Assembly (NCBI RefSeq): GCF_000233455.1
Contig: NZ_JH376425.1
Location: forward strand, 124,001-188,000
Direction: 5' to 3'
DNA length: 64,000 nt
Source of the DNA: [Clostridium] citroniae WAL-17108
Lineage (GTDB): Bacteria; Bacillota; Clostridia; Lachnospirales; Lachnospiraceae
Numbering within the stretch: the first letter of the stretch is position 1; each line of letters starts with the position of its first letter. Below are positions 27,776 to 36,377 of this stretch, in pieces. The position numbers and the translations under genes were made by a program. The notes beneath the pieces are model-generated. The model was not told the DNA's origin and searched no databases. It worked only from the letters and a program-made list of their open reading frames with translations.

Positions 27776-28395
27776 CAGTGGTGGCAGCCGCAGCCTGCGT
27801 GCTGGGAAGCATGACGGCAGTGGCTGCAGGAAAGATTACACATGTAAGCTCCCATAGCTACCATACCAATGATTTCACATATGAAAAGCTGGGGGAGACG
27901 GAGGAAAGGCTGGGATTTGCAACAAAAGCGCCGGAAGCTTTCAACAACGGATACCGATTCAGCGTTGGTGTTCCTGTGGAACAGTCCGGTATGGACGAGG
28001 AAGGGAACCCTGTGGAAATGGGGGAGGCCGTTTCCCTGACTTATAAAAAGAAGGGCCAGCCGGACCTGTTTGTGTCCGTGGAAAAGAGCGGTCCGTATGG
28101 GATATCAGGCCAGGCGGACCAGGTTTTTGACCATAACGGGATTGCCATTGAATTTAGTGAATATGAGTACCGTATGGTACCGCCTGATTACCAAGTCTCT
28201 GAGGCGGAACAGGCCATGGTGGATGCGGGAGAGCTGGTCATCGCCTATGGTTCCCGGAAAGTGGAAAATAAGGTCTACCAAAGCCTGTCATGGGAGGAGG
28301 GAGGCGTCCATTACAATATGGATGTTTTTGACAGTGACCTGACAGCTGATCAGATGGCCGGCATGGCGGTAGAAATCATAGAGGGTCATTCATAA
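27757..28395 (+). CDS. Membrane-anchored extracellular part of an anti-sigma factor (DUF4367-like)
   Basis: A 212-residue product beginning MERRKIAVVAAAACVLGSMT, one hydrophobic helix, followed by a beta-rich extracellular domain (FATKAPEAFNNGYRFS, YQSLSWEEGGVHYNMDVFD). This is the usual layout of the outer part of clostridial anti-sigma factors next to ECF sigma genes. The ATG at 27757 lacks a well-placed ribosome site: the nearest, GAGGAGGA, is about 15 nt away and better spaced for the ATG at 27749 in the other frame. Translation therefore may depend on coupling or frameshifting. Confidence 0.65.
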   Translation: MERRKIAVVAAAACVLGSMTAVAAGKITHVSSHSYHTNDFTYEKLGETEERLGFATKAPEAFNNGYRFSVGVPVEQSGMDEEGNPVEMGEAVSLTYKKKGQPDLFVSVEKSGPYGISGQADQVFDHNGIAIEFSEYEYRMVPPDYQVSEAEQAMVDAGELVIAYGSRKVENKVYQSLSWEEGGVHYNMDVFDSDLTADQMAGMAVEIIEGHS

Positions 28396-28454
28396 ATACA
28401 CAGGCCGGGCCGTGTCCAGATCATATCTGGCCACTGTCCGGCCGTGTGATTTCC

Positions 28455-28508
28455 CTGATCTGCTCTGATCTGCACCTGATCTGCACCTGATCCGCACCTG
28501 ATCCGCAT
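28455..28508 (+). repeat. Tandem 11-nt repeats in an intergenic region
   Basis: About five units of CTGATCTGCAC or CTGATCCGCAC, the first one 10 nt, just beyond the 3' ends of the converging anti-sigma and hydrolase genes. Confidence 0.8.
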
Positions 28509-28520
28509 ATAATCCTCACA

Positions 28521-29234
28521 TTATCTGCAGGCTTCCACAAAACTCTTAAAGATATTGGCGGCAGCCCTGTCCTTGGGCCACATATGTTCCGGATGCCACT
28601 GTACGCCCAAAAGGTAGGGATAATCCTGCATTTCCACAGCCTCTATGATACCGTCCGGCGCGTAAGCGCTGACCGTAAGACCGGGAGCCGGTGTCTGTAC
28701 CGCCTGGTGGTGGAAACTGTTGACCGCAAGCTCCGTCTGCCCGGCCGCGATCCCGGCCAGAAGCGAATCCTTTAAAACAGTTACATGGTGGGATGGAACC
28801 GGGTAGGGAAACGGCTGTTTGTGGGCAATGGGAAAGCTGCGCTCTGTCTGGCTGGGGATATCCTGGTAAATGGTTCCTCCCAGGCCCACATTGATGATCT
28901 GTGCTCCCCGGCAGATCCCAAGAATCGGTTTTCCGGCCGCCATGGCCGCTTTCAGGAGCAGGAGTTCCATGGTGTCCCGGGCAACGGATGCATTGCCGCA
29001 GTGGGCCTGAGTCTCCTCTCCGAAAAGAAATGGATGGGGATCCGGGCCGCCGGAAAATAAAAATCCATCACACATATGGACCAGCTGTCCTAAGTCCTCC
29101 TGGGTGATCTCAAGGGGCAGTACCACAGGAATGGCCATGGCTGCCTGGACCGCCCTCAGATAGGTAGGGCGCAGGCTGATGTCATCATTCTCTGTGTTGT
29201 GGGAAGGGGTGATGCCAATGACTGGTTTCTTCAT
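28521..29234 (-). CDS. Gamma-glutamyl-gamma-aminobutyrate hydrolase family (class I amidotransferase-like, peptidase C26)
   Basis: A 237-residue PuuD-type hydrolase. The catalytic Cys is in ILGICRGAQIINV, the His/Glu pair in LLGVQWHPEHM, and the family stretch FLFSGGPDPHP is present. Members cleave gamma-glutamyl bonds (for example gamma-Glu-GABA in putrescine breakdown); no other puu genes are nearby, so the substrate is open. The start at 29234 is preceded by GGAGGATT; the frame remains open upstream but without a site. Confidence 0.85.
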   Translation of the reverse strand: MKKPVIGITPSHNTENDDISLRPTYLRAVQAAMAIPVVLPLEITQEDLGQLVHMCDGFLFSGGPDPHPFLFGEETQAHCGNASVARDTMELLLLKAAMAAGKPILGICRGAQIINVGLGGTIYQDIPSQTERSFPIAHKQPFPYPVPSHHVTVLKDSLLAGIAAGQTELAVNSFHHQAVQTPAPGLTVSAYAPDGIIEAVEMQDYPYLLGVQWHPEHMWPKDRAAANIFKSFVEACR

Positions 29235-29330
29235 TTTTTCAATCCTCCAATAATGATATATGCGGCAAGGCGCCCTCAGTTTACAAAACCCTGTGTGTCC
29301 TTGTAAACGTAAGGGATCTTCCAGATAGCG

Positions 29331-29364
29331 AAAAAGAGCCCCTTCCATATGGAAGAGGCTCTTA
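29331..29364 (-). terminator. Terminator of the ferredoxin gene
   Basis: On the minus strand AAGAGCCTCTTCC and GGAAGGGGCTCTT form a stem over ATAT, followed by TTTTT-like sequence. Confidence 0.8.
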
Positions 29365-29374
29365 TGTACTGCAA

Positions 29375-29542
29375 TTAGCCTTCGATTGCTCCTGTTGGGC
29401 AGGTAGCTGCACAAGTACCGCAGTCAATGCAGGTATCAGCATCGATTACGTACTTTCCATCTCCCTCAGAGATTGCGTTTACTGGACATTCGCCAGCACA
29501 GCTTCCGCAGCTTACACAAGAATCATTAATTACATATGCCAT
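29375..29542 (-). CDS. 2[4Fe-4S] ferredoxin
   Basis: A 55-residue clostridial ferredoxin with both cluster motifs, CVSCGSCAGECP and CIDCGTCAATCP (each CxxCxxCxxxC-P). It carries low-potential electrons in the cytoplasm, for example for pyruvate oxidoreductase, hydrogenase or radical-SAM activases such as the neighbouring pflA product. GGAGGT lies before the ATG. It has its own terminator and is separated from pflA by about 110 nt. Confidence 0.96.
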   Translation of the reverse strand: MAYVINDSCVSCGSCAGECPVNAISEGDGKYVIDADTCIDCGTCAATCPTGAIEG

Positions 29543-29649
29543 GATAAAGTACCTCCTTAAATTTGTCTACATTGTTATTTTATTTTATACTATAAAGGAC
29601 AATTATTCAAGAGGAAATTGATTCCTCTCCGGGTTAATATTGTATTAAT

Positions 29650-30402
29650 TTAGGAGCAATTAGCCCTTGCGTCACGCATTCCCCTGAGAATCACTTTTCT
29701 GGCCTCCGCTGCCTTTTCAGGAGCCATGGGGGGCACATCCTCAAGGGCATAGGGAATCCCCAGCTCATGATATTTAACCTTTCCCATATCGTGATAGGGC
29801 AGGACGTCCAGGGCTTTGATATTTTTAAGGGTGCCCAGGTATTGTCCCAAGCGGTACAGATAGGTTTCCTTGTCCGTTATGCCGGGAACTGCCACGTGGC
29901 GGATCCACACAGGTATTTTTTTCTGTTCCAGATACCTGGCAAAAGCCAGTATATTGTCCTGGGGCTGGGCGCAGAGCTTAATGTGCTCCTGGGGATCAAT
30001 GTGTTTAATGTCCAGCATTACCAGGTCCGTTGATGACATCAGGCGGTCAAAACGCGCCAGGATGCCATCTGAGTCCGGATTAAAGGTAATGCCCGAGGTG
30101 TCCAGGCAGGTATGGATATTCCTGGCCTTGGCTGCCTCGAATAATTCAGTGACAAAGCGGATCTGGGTCAGGGGTTCACCGCCGCTGACCGTGATGCCGC
30201 CTTTCTTATAGAAGGAACGGGCCTGCTCAAACTGGTTCAGTATCTCATCCACAGTCATGGCAGTGCCGCCCTTGGGATCCCAGGTATCGGGATTGTGGCA
30301 GTAAAGGCATCTCATGGGGCAGCCGCTCAGGAAAATGACCATACGGATCCCGGGGCCGTCAACCGTCCCAAAACTTTCAATGGAATGAACACGTCCAATC
30401 AT
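29650..30402 (-). CDS. pflA: Pyruvate formate-lyase activating enzyme
   Basis: A 250-residue radical-SAM enzyme that puts the glycyl radical on pyruvate formate-lyase. The cluster motif is CPMRCLYCHNPDTW (CxxxCxxC), preceded by ESFGTVDGPGIRMVIF and followed by GGITVSGGEPL. It ends the pflB - glycyl-domain - pflA run on the minus strand, so it probably acts on the small separately encoded glycyl protein. Confidence 0.95.
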   Translation of the reverse strand: MIGRVHSIESFGTVDGPGIRMVIFLSGCPMRCLYCHNPDTWDPKGGTAMTVDEILNQFEQARSFYKKGGITVSGGEPLTQIRFVTELFEAAKARNIHTCLDTSGITFNPDSDGILARFDRLMSSTDLVMLDIKHIDPQEHIKLCAQPQDNILAFARYLEQKKIPVWIRHVAVPGITDKETYLYRLGQYLGTLKNIKALDVLPYHDMGKVKYHELGIPYALEDVPPMAPEKAAEARKVILRGMRDARANCS

Positions 30403-30485
30403 ATACAGCTCTCCTCTCCGACTAGTTCCGCAATCACCTAACTTACTTTACCACAATCCCTGAAAATATGATAGTATCCGCCGGA

Positions 30486-30731
30486 TTAAATCGCTCCGTG
30501 GAATGTCCTGGAAATGACCTCGTCCTGCTGTTCCTTTGTCAGCTTGTTAAAGTTAACGGCATAGCCGGATACCCTTACAGTGAGCTGGGGATATTTTTCA
30601 GGATGAGCCTGGGCGTCTAACAGGGTTTCTTTGCTGAATACATTTACATTGAGATGGTGTCCGCCTTCCTGGGCATAGCCATCCAACAGTGCTACCAGGT
30701 TATCAATCTGAGCTTCGCTTGCTTTTACCAT
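30486..30731 (-). CDS. Separate glycyl-radical domain of pyruvate formate-lyase (GrcA-like)
   Basis: An 81-residue protein equal to the C-terminal domain of Pfl[21 protein letters not shown] and the radical motif RVSGYAVNF with the radical Gly. In usual PflB this is fused to the barrel; here the adjacent pflB ends before it. The start at 30731 has GAGAGGA at good spacing; a longer version from 30773 would overlap the pflB stop as ATGA. It probably docks on the large subunit as GrcA (YfiD) does on damaged E. coli Pfl, but here as the only source of the radical. Confidence 0.88.
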   Translation of the reverse strand: MVKASEAQIDNLVALLDGYAQEGGHHLNVNVFSKETLLDAQAHPEKYPQLTVRVSGYAVNFNKLTKEQQDEVISRTFHGAI

Positions 30732-30769
30732 AGTATTTGTCCTCTCTTTCTTATGAAACAGTTCATCGA

Positions 30770-32878
30770 TCATGATTCCTCAATATCTGATTCGGAATCC
30801 AGTCCTTCAAACAGGTTTCCGCCCATGTCACAGCTGGGGCAGCTGGACAGTTCCACTTCCAGGTCTCCCATAAAAATCTGGTCATCCTTACCCAGGGCGC
30901 CGGGGATGATGGAGAAGGTATTGGAGATACCATCCTGGGCATCCCTGAAAGGAAGCTTTGCCACAGAGGCCAGGGAAGCGATGGCTCCGTGGCTGTCCCT
31001 GTGGTGCATGGGGTTGGCTCCGGGAGCAAAGGGCTGTCCGCCTTTACGGCCGTCCGGTGTGGAACCTGTATTCTTGCCGTACACCACATTGGAGGTGATG
31101 GTAAGAATGGAGGTGGTGGGGATTCCGCCGCGGTAGGTGTGGTTGCCTTTGATATAACTCATGAAAATGTGTACCAGGTCAGCTGCCAGCTGGTCCACAC
31201 GGTCATCATTGTTGCCGTATTTGGGGAAGTCTCCCTCTACAATATAGTCAGTGACAATGCCCTTTTCATTGCGGACCGTCTTAACCTTTGCATATTTGAT
31301 CGCGGAAAGGGAGTCTGCCACAACGGAGAGACCGGCGATACCGGTTGCAAACCATCTGACCACCTTCTTGTCATGAAGGGCCATCTGCAGTCTTTCATAG
31401 CTGTACTTGTCATGGTTGTAATGGATGATGTTCAGGGCATTGACATATACCTTGGCAAGCCATTTCATCATGTCCTTATATTTGTCCATAACCTCATCAA
31501 AATCCAGGTACTCAGAGGTGATGGGACGGTATTTGGGGCCTACCTGCTTGCCGGTGATCTCATCCACACCGCCGTTGATGGCGTACAGCAGGCACTTGGC
31601 CAGGTTGGCTCTTGCGCCGAAGAACTGCATTTCCTTGCCCACCCTCATGCTGGATACGCAGCAGGCAATGGCATAGTCGTCACCATGGGTGGTCCTCATC
31701 AGGTCATCGTTCTCATACTGGATGGAGGAGGACTCGATGGAGGTCTTTGCACAGAACCGTTTAAAGTTCTCCGGCAGCCTGGTGGACCAGAGTACGGTCA
31801 GGTTGGGCTCAGGGGCGGTGCCCAGGTTATGCAGGGTGTGAAGGTAACGGTAGGACATCTTGGTCACCATGTGGCGTCCGTCAATACCAATGCCTCCAAT
31901 GGATTCCGTTACCCATGTGGGGTCGCCGGAGAACAGGTCATTGTACTCAGGGGTTCTTGCGAATTTAACAAGACGCAGTTTCATGATAAAATGATCCACG
32001 AATTCCTGAACCTGTGCTTCCGTATATCTGCCTTCTCTTAAGTCACGCTCAGCGTAAATGTCCAGGAAGGTGGAGGTGCGTCCAAGGGACATGGCAGCTC
32101 CGTTCTGCTCCTTCACAGCCGCCAAGTATCCGAAGTATGTCCACTGGATGGCTTCCTTTACATCAGCGGCAGGCCTGGAAATATCAAAACCGTAAATAGT
32201 ACCCAGGGTCTTTAGATCCTCCAGTGCGCGGATCTGCTCGGAAAGCTCCTCACGCTCCCTGATCACATCAGAGTACATAATGGTACGTGTTGAATCCTTT
32301 TCTTCTTTCTTTTCCTGGATCAGGGCATCCACTCCGTAAAGAGCGATCCTGCGGTAGTCGCCAATTATCCTGCCGCGTCCGTAGGCGTCCGGAAGTCCTG
32401 TTATGATATGGCTGGAACGGCAGGCCCGCATTTCATCGGTATAGGCGTCAAACACACCTGCATTGTGGGTCTTTCTATGCTTTGTGAAAAAATCTACAAC
32501 TTCAGGATCCACCTCAAAGCCGTTATCCTGGCATGCCTTCATGGCCATGCGGATACCGCCGTAGGGCTGGAGGGAACGCTTAAAAGGCTTGTCGGTCTGA
32601 AAACCAACAATGGTTTCTTTATCCTTATTTAGATAGCCGGGACCGTGGGAAGTGATGGTGGATATAACTTTTGTATCCATATCCAGGACACCGCCCGCTT
32701 CCAGCTCCTTCTTGGAAAGCTCCATTACCTGATCCCAAAGTTCCGTGGTATTCTCCGTGGGGCCTTCCAGGAATTGGTCATTGCCGTCATAAGGGGTATA
32801 ATTCTTCTGGATGAAGTCGCGGACATTGATCTCCCGCTGCCATACACCGCCTTTAAATGTGTTCCATTCTGTTCTCAT
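30770..32878 (-). CDS. pflB: Pyruvate formate-lyase catalytic barrel, lacking the glycyl-radical domain
   Basis: A 702-residue formate acetyltransferase that converts pyruvate and CoA to acetyl-CoA and formate. The two active-site cysteines are in [12 protein letters not shown]. The protein follows PflB until [19 protein letters not shown], but then ends in a different tail ([15 protein letters not shown] and an acidic end) instead of the glycyl domain, which is the next gene. Typical PflB is about 750-760 residues. The start at 32878 has AGGAGG at 8 nt. A promoter lies about 160 nt upstream. Confidence 0.93.
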   Translation of the reverse strand: MRTEWNTFKGGVWQREINVRDFIQKNYTPYDGNDQFLEGPTENTTELWDQVMELSKKELEAGGVLDMDTKVISTITSHGPGYLNKDKETIVGFQTDKPFKRSLQPYGGIRMAMKACQDNGFEVDPEVVDFFTKHRKTHNAGVFDAYTDEMRACRSSHIITGLPDAYGRGRIIGDYRRIALYGVDALIQEKKEEKDSTRTIMYSDVIREREELSEQIRALEDLKTLGTIYGFDISRPAADVKEAIQWTYFGYLAAVKEQNGAAMSLGRTSTFLDIYAERDLREGRYTEAQVQEFVDHFIMKLRLVKFARTPEYNDLFSGDPTWVTESIGGIGIDGRHMVTKMSYRYLHTLHNLGTAPEPNLTVLWSTRLPENFKRFCAKTSIESSSIQYENDDLMRTTHGDDYAIACCVSSMRVGKEMQFFGARANLAKCLLYAINGGVDEITGKQVGPKYRPITSEYLDFDEVMDKYKDMMKWLAKVYVNALNIIHYNHDKYSYERLQMALHDKKVVRWFATGIAGLSVVADSLSAIKYAKVKTVRNEKGIVTDYIVEGDFPKYGNNDDRVDQLAADLVHIFMSYIKGNHTYRGGIPTTSILTITSNVVYGKNTGSTPDGRKGGQPFAPGANPMHHRDSHGAIASLASVAKLPFRDAQDGISNTFSIIPGALGKDDQIFMGDLEVELSSCPSCDMGGNLFEGLDSESDIEES

Positions 32879-33040
32879 AGACTTTTCCTCCTGTGAAATG
32901 CGTAAACTGATAGTATCCAATATGAAATAGTATGAGCCACTTGACCGACAGCCATACCGGACAGAAAAATTTGCCGGTTCCTCTGAACAATCATAGTTTA
33001 CTAAAAATCATTGCTTTCTGCTGTTGCTTTTGCAACACTT

Positions 33041-33070
33041 ATTATATTATGCACATTGTATACACGTCAA
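33041..33070 (-). promoter_or_regulatory. Promoter of the pfl operon
   Basis: On the minus strand TTGACG, 18 bp, TATAAT, about 165 nt before pflB. The rest of the 32879-33233 gap includes a GTTGCAAAAGCAAC palindrome (near 33021-33036), a possible regulator site. Confidence 0.65.
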
Positions 33071-33138
33071 TAGTTTTTACTGATAATATTTTTTAACAAT
33101 CCTTGATAAATCTGGTTAATATGAAAAAAATGTAAGTC

Positions 33139-33167
33139 TTGTCAAAAAAGGAAATTCGTATTATGAT
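33139..33167 (+). promoter_or_regulatory. Promoter of the DUF1858 gene
   Basis: TTGTCA, 17 bp, TATGAT, diverging from the pfl promoter. Confidence 0.6.
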
Positions 33168-33233
33168 GATAGAAGCGCAGTAATCCGTTATTGTGGGAAT
33201 ACTAATAGCAGAAATAAAAGGAGGTACACTACC

Positions 33234-33437
33234 ATGACGATTGATAAGAGCATGCTGATCGGCCAGTTGATCCAGGTCGATGAGATCATCCCCAACATCC
33301 TTATGCGTGCAGGAATGCACTGCTTAGGCTGTCCTGCTTCCCAGGCTGAGTCCCTGGAAGAGGCATGCATGGTTCACGGCATTGACTGTGACACACTGGT
33401 TTCTCAGATCAATGAAGTTCTGGCAGCCAAAGGCTGA
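33234..33437 (+). CDS. DUF1858 small protein
   Basis: A 67-residue protein of the DUF1858 (hybrid-cluster-associated, disulfide oxidoreductase-like) family. It has the motif MHCLGCPASQAESLEEACMVHGID-type layout: a CxxC pair then a helix with another Cys. GGAGGT precedes the ATG. These proteins often sit near anaerobic redox genes; here they share a divergent control region with pflB. Function unknown. Confidence 0.88.
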   Translation: MTIDKSMLIGQLIQVDEIIPNILMRAGMHCLGCPASQAESLEEACMVHGIDCDTLVSQINEVLAAKG

Positions 33438-33461
33438 TTGGCATTTTCATAAGTTGAGACA

Positions 33462-33513
33462 GGAAGGACGTTTGCTGCACCCATTGGTGTGTGACAGGCG
33501 TCTTTTTTTCATA
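33462..33513 (+). terminator. Terminator after DUF1858 gene
   Basis: Imperfect stem around GGACGTTTG / CAGGCGTC followed by seven Ts. Confidence 0.65.
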
Positions 33514-33672
33514 TCATAGGGGATTCCTCTGAGATTCCCCATAAAATGAAAAAACGCTCAGCGGTGATTGCCCTGTGCCCTCAGTGTACAAGGGCTGACC
33601 AAAGGTTAAATATATTTCAGGCCGTAGTGGATTTCCTGTACTTTTTGTGATATACCTGATACAGTGTACTCT

Positions 33673-33736
33673 CGGAATCTCCTGGTGGTCAGATTTGCGA
33701 AAATCAGACGCAAAAATGGGGGCCGGGGAGATTCCG
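33673..33736 (+). ncRNA. Candidate structured leader before the DUF1847 gene
   Basis: CGGAATCTCC (33673-33682) pairs perfectly with GGAGATTCCG (33727-33736), enclosing an inner TTTGCG/CGCAAA hairpin. The 3' arm ends about 15 nt before the ribosome site. It does not match a riboswitch class I know. The rest of the 33438-33766 gap shows nothing I can name apart from the terminator. Confidence 0.45.
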
Positions 33737-33766
33737 GGAGAACCTGCAGAAAGGGGAGGTAAGGCA

Positions 33767-34387
33767 ATGTATACATGCGCATATTGTACGGTTCTGGCCT
33801 GCGGTCAGGAACATCCGGAAACCATGCCTGCAAATTGTCCCATGAGGGACCGGAACATGGTGGAGGCCGCGTTTAAGCGGTATGAGGAGGATGAAGTAAA
33901 GGATTTTTATATCTGTTCCTCAGAGATTGAAAGCCTGGGATACGGACAGTGGGTCCGGGTAAAGGAAACCATGGAATTCTGCAGGAAAATGGGTTATCAC
34001 AGGATTGGGCTGGCGTTCTGTAAGGGATTGAGAAAAGAGGCCCGCATACTGGCGGACATACTGAAGAAGAATGGGTTTGATACAGTGTCCGTCATATGTA
34101 AGACCGGGGGAATTGACAAGACCAGAGCCGGGATTCCTGATGAAAGGAAGATACATCCCGGAGGGTTTGAGCCGATGTGCAACCCCATCCTTCAGGCAGA
34201 ACTGCTTAACGGGCAAAAGACAGAGTTTAATATTGCCCTTGGCCTGTGTGTGGGACATGATTCCCTATTCTATAAGAACTCCCAGGCTATGGTGACGACC
34301 CTGGTTGTAAAGGACAGGGTCCTGGCCCATAATCCGGCGGGAGCGCTGTACTGCGCTGAGGGATATTATTCCGAAAAACTTCAATAA
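33767..34387 (+). CDS. DUF1847 Cys-rich putative metal-binding protein
   Basis: A 206-residue protein with an N-terminal Cys cluster (YTCAYCTVLACG and a later NCPMRD) and further conserved Cys in GGFEPMCNPILQAELLN and LGLCVGHDSLF, as in DUF1847 proteins, which are predicted to bind metal or an Fe-S cluster. No biochemical role is established. The ATG at 33767 follows AGGGGAGGT; upstream in-frame codons lie in the structured leader and are rejected as coding. Confidence 0.85.
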   Translation: MYTCAYCTVLACGQEHPETMPANCPMRDRNMVEAAFKRYEEDEVKDFYICSSEIESLGYGQWVRVKETMEFCRKMGYHRIGLAFCKGLRKEARILADILKKNGFDTVSVICKTGGIDKTRAGIPDERKIHPGGFEPMCNPILQAELLNGQKTEFNIALGLCVGHDSLFYKNSQAMVTTLVVKDRVLAHNPAGALYCAEGYYSEKLQ

Positions 34388-34432
34388 AATAATGGTCAAT
34401 AAAATAATGACAATATGAATGGTGAATGCGTA

Positions 34433-34461
34433 TTGACAAAGTCTGTGCCCAAGAGTAATAT
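34433..34461 (+). promoter_or_regulatory. Promoter of uxuA-gntR
   Basis: TTGACA, 17 bp, TAATAT. The -10 box is the first half of a palindrome at 34456-34473. Confidence 0.7.
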
Positions 34462-34473
34462 ATTAGTATATTA
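34456..34473 (+). promoter_or_regulatory. Candidate operator for the GntR regulator
   Basis: TAATATATTAGTATATTA: perfect 7-bp inverted repeat with a 4-bp centre, overlapping the -10 box. A repressor bound here would block uxuA transcription. Confidence 0.5.
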
Positions 34474-34514
34474 AGCGTTGCTGATTTAGCATACGGATAA
34501 GGAGGACAAAGACT

Positions 34515-35582
34515 ATGGATATGACATTGCGTTGGTTTGGGGAGGGTGTGGACTCTGTTACACTGGAGCAGATCCGCCAGATTCCCGGTGTAAAGGGTGT
34601 GATCACAACCCTGTATGACATCCCGGCAGGGGAAGCATGGCCCATGGAGCGGATTCTTAAGATGAAGGAGCAGGTGGAATCCAAGGGCCTGAAGGTGATG
34701 GGAATTGAGAGCGTGAATATCCACGATGCCATAAAGGTGGGCATACCGGAGAGGGAGCAGTACATCGCCAACTATATCACTACCCTGGAGCGCCTGGGCC
34801 AGGCGGATATCCATATTGTGTGCTACAATTTTATGCCTGTATTTGACTGGACCCGCTCAGACCTGGCCAAGGTCCGCCCGGACGGCTCCACGGTGCTGGC
34901 ATATGACCAGAGTGAGATCGACAAGATCAACCCTGAGAACATGTTTGAATCCATGGGAGAGAAGTCCAATGGTTTTGAGCTTCCCGGATGGGAGCCTGAG
35001 CGTATGGCCAGGATCAAGGAACTGTTTGATATGTATAAGGACGTGGATGCCGACAGGCTGTTTGACAACCTGGTTTACTTCTTAAAGGCCATCCAGCCTG
35101 TGTGTGAGAAATATGACATTAAGATGGCCATTCATCCGGATGATCCGGCATGGCCTGTATTCGGCCTGGCCAGGATCATCACAGGCAAGGAGCAGCTGTT
35201 GAAGCTGATGAAGGCAGTGGATGCCCCCTTTAACGGCGTCACTTTGTGCACCGGTTCCCTGGGCAGCAATCCGGAGAACGATATCCCTGATATCATCCGT
35301 TCCCTTAAGGGCAGGATTCCATTTGCACATGTGCGCAATCTGCAGTATAATGCACCTGGGGATTTCCAGGAGGCTGCACACCTGTCATCAGACGGCAGTA
35401 TGGACATGTACGAGATCATGAAGGCGCTTCACGATATTGCGTTTGACGGTATCGTGCGTCCGGACCATGGAAGGGCTATCTGGGGCGAAGTATCCATGCC
35501 CGGATACGGCCTTTATGACAGAGCGCTGGGCGCCTGCTACCTGAACGGACTTTGGGAGGCAATAGACAAGCAGAGCCGGTAA
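34515..35582 (+). CDS. uxuA: Mannonate dehydratase
   Basis: A 355-residue UxuA enzyme that dehydrates D-mannonate to 2-keto-3-deoxy-gluconate in glucuronate breakdown. The N-terminus MTLRWFGEGVDSVTLEQIRQ, and metal-binding stretches MAIHPDDPAWPVFGLARI, CTGSLGSNPEND, HVRN and RPDHGRAIWG are typical. GGAGGAC precedes the ATG. A GntR regulator follows after 28 nt; no other uronate genes are in view. Confidence 0.95.
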   Translation: MDMTLRWFGEGVDSVTLEQIRQIPGVKGVITTLYDIPAGEAWPMERILKMKEQVESKGLKVMGIESVNIHDAIKVGIPEREQYIANYITTLERLGQADIHIVCYNFMPVFDWTRSDLAKVRPDGSTVLAYDQSEIDKINPENMFESMGEKSNGFELPGWEPERMARIKELFDMYKDVDADRLFDNLVYFLKAIQPVCEKYDIKMAIHPDDPAWPVFGLARIITGKEQLLKLMKAVDAPFNGVTLCTGSLGSNPENDIPDIIRSLKGRIPFAHVRNLQYNAPGDFQEAAHLSSDGSMDMYEIMKALHDIAFDGIVRPDHGRAIWGEVSMPGYGLYDRALGACYLNGLWEAIDKQSR

Positions 35583-35610
35583 TCCTTATAACAGACAGGA
35601 GGCCGTGTTC

Positions 35611-36288
35611 ATGAAGATTGAGGAAAAGAGATCAGGGGAGACTGCCAGGGAATATGCGTACCGTACCATACGGGACAACATCATTTCCCTGGACCTGGAA
35701 CCCGGGTCCCCATTTAATGATATGGAGATGTCGCAGCATATTGGCATCAGCCGCACCCCGGTGAGGGAGGCTGTCATCCAGCTCAGCGAGGAATCCCGCA
35801 TCATAGAGATATTTCCCCAAAGGGGGATGCGGATCGCCCTTATAGATGTGGAACTGGTGGAGGAAGCGCGCTTTCTGCGCCTTGTGCTGGAGAAAGCAGC
35901 AGCGGAGCTGGTATGTGATATGGCCGGTGAAGAGGACCTGGCATGGCTGGAGGAGAATATCATGCTTCAGGAGTTCTACATGGAGAGGGGTTCCAGTGGA
36001 AAACTTCTGGATCTGGACAATGAAATGCACAGAAAGCTTTTTACCATCTGTAAGAAAGAACTCACATACAATATGTGCCAGCGCCTGGCCGTCCACTATG
36101 ACAGGATACGCAGCCTTTCCGTGGCAATGGTTAAGGATTATAAGATCATTGAGGACCATAAGAAGCTTTTACAGGCCCTGAAGGCCAGAGATAAACATTT
36201 GGCAGTGGATACAATGGATAAACACTTAAACCGCTGGATGATGAACGAGCAGATGTTCAGGGCACAGTATCCCCAGTATTTTAAATGA
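35611..36288 (+). CDS. GntR-family (FadR subfamily) transcriptional regulator
   Basis: A 225-residue regulator with an N-terminal winged helix (AYRTIRDNIISLDLEPGSPFND, SQHIGISRTPVREAVIQLS) and a C-terminal all-helical FCD effector domain with metal-binding His/Asp residues (DNEMHRKLF, KDHL-like). It probably represses uxuA and responds to a uronate intermediate, by context. The ATG at 35611 is 9 nt from AGGAGG. Confidence 0.9.
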   Translation: MKIEEKRSGETAREYAYRTIRDNIISLDLEPGSPFNDMEMSQHIGISRTPVREAVIQLSEESRIIEIFPQRGMRIALIDVELVEEARFLRLVLEKAAAELVCDMAGEEDLAWLEENIMLQEFYMERGSSGKLLDLDNEMHRKLFTICKKELTYNMCQRLAVHYDRIRSLSVAMVKDYKIIEDHKKLLQALKARDKHLAVDTMDKHLNRWMMNEQMFRAQYPQYFK

Positions 36289-36334
36289 TCAAAACAAGTA
36301 AGGGTACCCTTGTATGATAAGGGTAAATATAAGA

Positions 36335-36377
36335 CAACCCCCTGAAGTCCGGATATGGGCTTTAGGGGGTTTTGTAT
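36335..36377. terminator. Bidirectional terminator between gntR and mecA
   Basis: AACCCCCTGAAG and CTTTAGGGGGTT form a strong stem; T-rich on one side, A-rich on the other side, between converging genes. Confidence 0.85.
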
